From the NCBI GenBank assembly GCA_038520475.1, contig JBCBLF010000296.1, positions 1 to 5,523 of the forward strand: a DNA stretch of 5,523 nt, given 5' to 3'. Position 1 is the stretch's first letter; every line of letters starts with the position of its first letter. A program made the position numbers and the translations under genes. The stretch is from JBCCWF01 sp038520475. Lineage in GTDB: Bacteria; Cyanobacteriota; Cyanobacteriia; CAKZMO01. The notes below the pieces were generated by a model, which searched no databases, was not told where the DNA came from, and was given only the letters and a program-made list of their open reading frames with translations. Below are positions 5,340-5,523 of this stretch, piece by piece.

Positions 5340-5391
5340 ACGACGTGGAGCATTATTTGGATAACGCTATCCAAATAATGCTCCACGTCGT
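5340..5391. repeat. Perfect 24-bp inverted repeat (copy B)
   Basis: Bases 5340-5363 are the exact reverse complement of 5368-5391, with a 4-base ACGC loop. On the plus strand the stem is followed by GTTTTGTT, so it could stop transcripts reading toward the tRNA. It lies between convergent genes, about 50 bases past the tRNA 3' end. The perfect arms suggest a recent small palindromic element (MITE-like or REP-like) rather than an ordinary terminator. There are no obvious flanking target duplications. Confidence 0.7.
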
Positions 5392-5440
5392 GTTTTGTTA
5401 ACAGATCAGAATATTGTCTGGCTGTCCCATTTTGAGAAAA

Positions 5441-5514
5441 CAGGGTTGGCGCGATTCGAACGCGCGACCTACCGCTTAGGAGGCGGTTGCTCTATCCTGC
5501 TGAGCTACAACCCC
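5441..5514 (-). tRNA. trnR-CCU: tRNA-Arg(CCU)
   Basis: A complete 74-base cloverleaf reads on the minus strand. The acceptor GGGGTTG pairs with CAACCCT (one terminal G-U) and the discriminator is G. The D stem is GCTC/GAGC with a 9-base loop. The anticodon stem is ACCGC/GCGGT with loop CTCCTAA, which places anticodon CCT at 5480-5478. The T stem is GCGCG/CGCGC with loop TTCGAAT. It reads AGG arginine codons. CCA is not encoded; TTTTC follows directly after the discriminator and the base next to it. The promoter would be outside the window. It converges on the phosphatase gene. Confidence 0.96.
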
Positions 5515-5523
5515 AGATAATAT

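Noticed and set aside
5517..5522. TATTAT on the minus strand as a -10 box for the tRNA
   Set aside because: It ends only two bases before the mature tRNA 5' end, so transcription would start inside the tRNA.

Overview
The window looks cyanobacterial. It carries the octamer GCGATCGC (the HIP1 motif that is over-represented in many cyanobacterial genomes) six times, the reading frames resemble cyanobacterial proteins, and a tRNA-Arg(CCU) gene without an encoded CCA lies at the right edge. I cannot name the species.

Left part (1-1180): the 3' end of pyrF (orotidine-5'-phosphate decarboxylase, last step of UMP synthesis) overlaps by ATGA the start of a 250-codon conserved-looking cyanobacterial protein of unknown function. 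That protein has an N-terminal export-type segment. The two form an apparent operon.

Middle (1181-1872): nearly 700 bases with no convincing gene. I see two Pho-box-like arrays of 8-mers at 11-base period, one far from the next gene and one just upstream of it. There is also a palindromic element and a cluster of mutually exclusive inverted repeats that could fold in RNA. A TATGAT -10-like box 25 bases before the ATG at 1873 supports that start.

Right-centre (1873-5133): one 1086-codon gene encodes two tandem alkaline-phosphatase (PhoA superfamily) domains, followed by an acidic C-terminal module seen in secreted bacterial proteins. Both phosphatase copies keep the putative nucleophile Ser and the metal-site Asp/Glu. 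By eye alignment, both have lost all three of the zinc-binding His residues of E. coli PhoA. The product has no cysteine and no recognisable N-terminal signal peptide, which suggests non-Sec export. A role in extracellular phosphate scavenging is inferred from the family and from the Pho-box-like sites.

Right edge (5134-5523): a convergent region with an intrinsic terminator for the phosphatase gene, a small hairpin, a perfect 24-bp inverted repeat, and a minus-strand tRNA-Arg(CCU). The palindromes at 1512-1552, 5254-5276 and 5340-5391 share a GCATTATT core (or its complement) and may be one family of small intergenic elements.
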